Assembly: GCA_963932465.1 (NCBI GenBank)
Contig: OZ010787.1
Coordinates: 31,996,087-32,060,086, forward strand
DNA length: 64,000 nt
Direction of reading: 5' to 3'
Origin: Maratus speciosus
Taxonomy: Eukaryota; Arthropoda; Arachnida; Araneae; Salticidae
Position numbers and translations under genes: made by a program. The notes under the pieces are model-generated. The model did not search any database. It was given only the letters and a program-made list of their open reading frames with translations, and was not told where the DNA came from. Position 1 is the stretch's first letter; every line of letters starts with the position of its first letter. Positions 62,431 through 64,000 of this stretch are shown piece after piece.

Positions 62431-63291
62431 CTTGTAGTGCAAGTCACATGCTACAGTTTCTGGTCACCAGTATTTTAGAACGGAAAATGTGACACATTTT
62501 ATGAGAGATATCTCATTAATTGAATAAGGCTAATCAAACTTTTCGAAAATAACAGTTGTCAACAAGCGTGGCAGTTATCAGCTATGTAACTTACACCATA
62601 AAAACCCATGGATATAGCCTACAGACATTTTTAGTTCCCATCGTCAGAACAGTACAGAGTATTCTCTTTCACAGAAAGAATCTTCTTTTTCAGTCATGGG
62701 GGACGGTCATACTCCCACCTATTAGCATTTCCGTACTTATTCAAGTTTCGCTAGGAATTTTCATTTCATTATTCTAGGAAGCATAATTCTTTTTTGAAAT
62801 GTGTATGAAAAATTTAAATATCTACTTTGGTAGAAAAAAAAGCCAATCTGCAAATTATGTTATTTGTCCAAATTGATCAAGTTCACCAGTCACTTCACTT
62901 TAATCATAAGTATATAAGAGTAAAATGCCAATGTCTTCATTTTATTACATTACGTAATAATCACATCATGGATCTTTTATAATCAACATCATTTTTTAAG
63001 TCAAACAACTGTTGAACAGTGAACATTGATATAACAGATAAATCTTACTATTTTCGGAAATAGTGTTTTACACAGAATTTTAAATCCTTTGACAATGCTT
63101 TTTTAAACAGAAAATTTTCCCTAGTTCAAATGAAGAAATGTGTTTGTTTTCGTTATAACGACCGATTATCTACACGATGGATATAGACCCTAGAGGCGTT
63201 TCCTACGTGGGGGGCCTTTGTAAGGGATCCTAATCCGTATTTACGCAAGGTTCGAAGAAAACCCCGGAAAACTCAGAACGGTTATGCCGAC
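62431..63291. other. AT-rich DNA without a supported gene
   Basis: The plus frame 62556-62777 has no recognisable domain. From 63190 to 63291 the sequence is richer in G and C (CGTGGGGGGCCTTTG, GAAAACCCCGGAAAACTC) and could be a fragment of another repeat. Confidence 0.4.
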
Positions 63292-63482
63292 CAGTGTTTC
63301 CGGTGGGGCTACTTTTTTTAAATTCAGCTATCGTGATTTTCACCAGTTTTTTGAAATAGTAAAATTCGCCTTATTTAATGATATTTTAATTAAGACAAAA
63401 ACAACGGAAATTTGACCATTTTAGAAAAGAAGTGTCAATCAAGAAATGTGGATTTACAAAAAGTAGCCTAGTGGCAACACTG
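63292..63482. mobile_element. hAT-type MITE O-like (copy O2)
   Basis: Ends CAGTGTTTCCGGTGG and (inverted) CAGTGTTGCCACTAGG, continuing GGCTACTTTTTTTAAATTC and its inverse. Core CACCAGTTTTTTGAAATAGT, then AAAATTCGCCTTATTTAA, at 63341. The flanks do not match, so the duplication is lost. Confidence 0.75.
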
Positions 63483-64000
63483 GACGCAATTGCATTTGAA
63501 CCTAACACCTACCGTCTGCAGCTTTGAGAGCCTAACCTTTCAGTTACGGGTGGGGCTGCACGAATTGAACAAGACAAAATTTACTATAAAACATTACTGG
63601 CGAGAATAATCAAGGATTCTGATCAACGTATGCACTACATGTTCCATTTATACATATATGTCCACATGTACATATCCATTTATATATATATATACATACT
63701 GGTTTCATATGTTCATTTCTAAATCATCTTTAGAACGTTATCAATTTCTTCATATATTTGTGATTTCAAATTTATTACATATATATATATATATTGAAAA
63801 ATCCAAATTCATATAATTTAGTACACGAAAAAAACATCTAACAAAATGTAACTAAAACCATAATTAACAAAACCAAGAGTAACTAAGAAAAAACTAAACA
63901 TGAAGACAAGTGGCCAAGGCTTATGACTTGTACTGCTGGGTTAAACATGTTTTACGTGCACAACATTCCCCACCCCCCCTCACTTGCCAAGACCAAACAA
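63483..64000. other. AT-rich DNA with AT microsatellites
   Basis: It contains TA-rich runs at 63682-63696 and 63778-63794. A short inverted-repeat fragment (CAAAATTTACTATAAAACAT and TTACTGGCGAGAATAATC) near 63575 carries the shared core. No gene is recognisable. Confidence 0.45.

Overview
This window is AT-rich, repeat-dominated DNA from a metazoan nuclear genome. The mix of elements (a Penelope-like retroelement, hAT, Merlin, mariner and pogo relics, many piggyBac-type miniature elements) fits an arthropod best, but I cannot name the species. I see no intact host gene, no rRNA and no convincing tRNA. The open reading frames longer than about 60 codons are decayed transposon fragments, minisatellite frames or chance frames in AT-rich DNA.

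Layout. 1-5.5 kb: AT-rich DNA with a few palindromic MITEs and a pogo-like zinc-finger relic. 5.9-8.1 kb: one internally deleted hAT element with a perfect 8-bp target duplication, split by a 1.1-kb TTAA element. 10.1-15.2 kb: a composite repeat whose centre is a 152-bp satellite. 15.6-23.7 kb: a dense nest of TTAA elements, one stack sitting inside a mariner relic. 24.1-29.8 kb: family E MITEs, a broken Penelope-like element and a three-level nest. 30.8-45.2 kb: scattered TTAA elements, five family E copies and large unexplained AT-rich stretches. 45.3-51.5 kb: a decayed Merlin element with a MITE in its transposase, then a terminal-inverted-repeat element holding seven 173-bp repeats. 51.9-57.7 kb: a second composite repeat with the same tips as the first but a 33-bp minisatellite and G-tracts inside. 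58-63.5 kb: more nested TTAA and hAT-type MITEs.

The main result concerns the TTAA elements. About 35 copies in a dozen sequence-unrelated families (called A, A', B, C, D, F, H, I, J, J', K, L here) share one rule. At one end only, a short palindrome unique to the family sits with its centre 24-25.5 bp from the TTAA. That is the position of the palindromic internal repeat of the piggyBac left end, which the C-terminal cysteine-rich domain of the transposase binds. The families therefore look like one piggyBac-type lineage set in which the binding palindrome has diversified while its geometry stayed fixed. A second rule crosses superfamilies. TTAA elements and elements with 8-bp duplications share a subterminal core (ACCAG or ACCAC, then an A/T tract, often with ATAG and CTTATTTAA), as if different termini were swapped onto a common body.

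Family letters are local labels. Coordinates of MITEs with a target duplication or TTAA are accurate to a few bases; those without are approximate. Statements about piggyBac, hAT, Merlin and Penelope biology come from general knowledge of those families and were not looked up.
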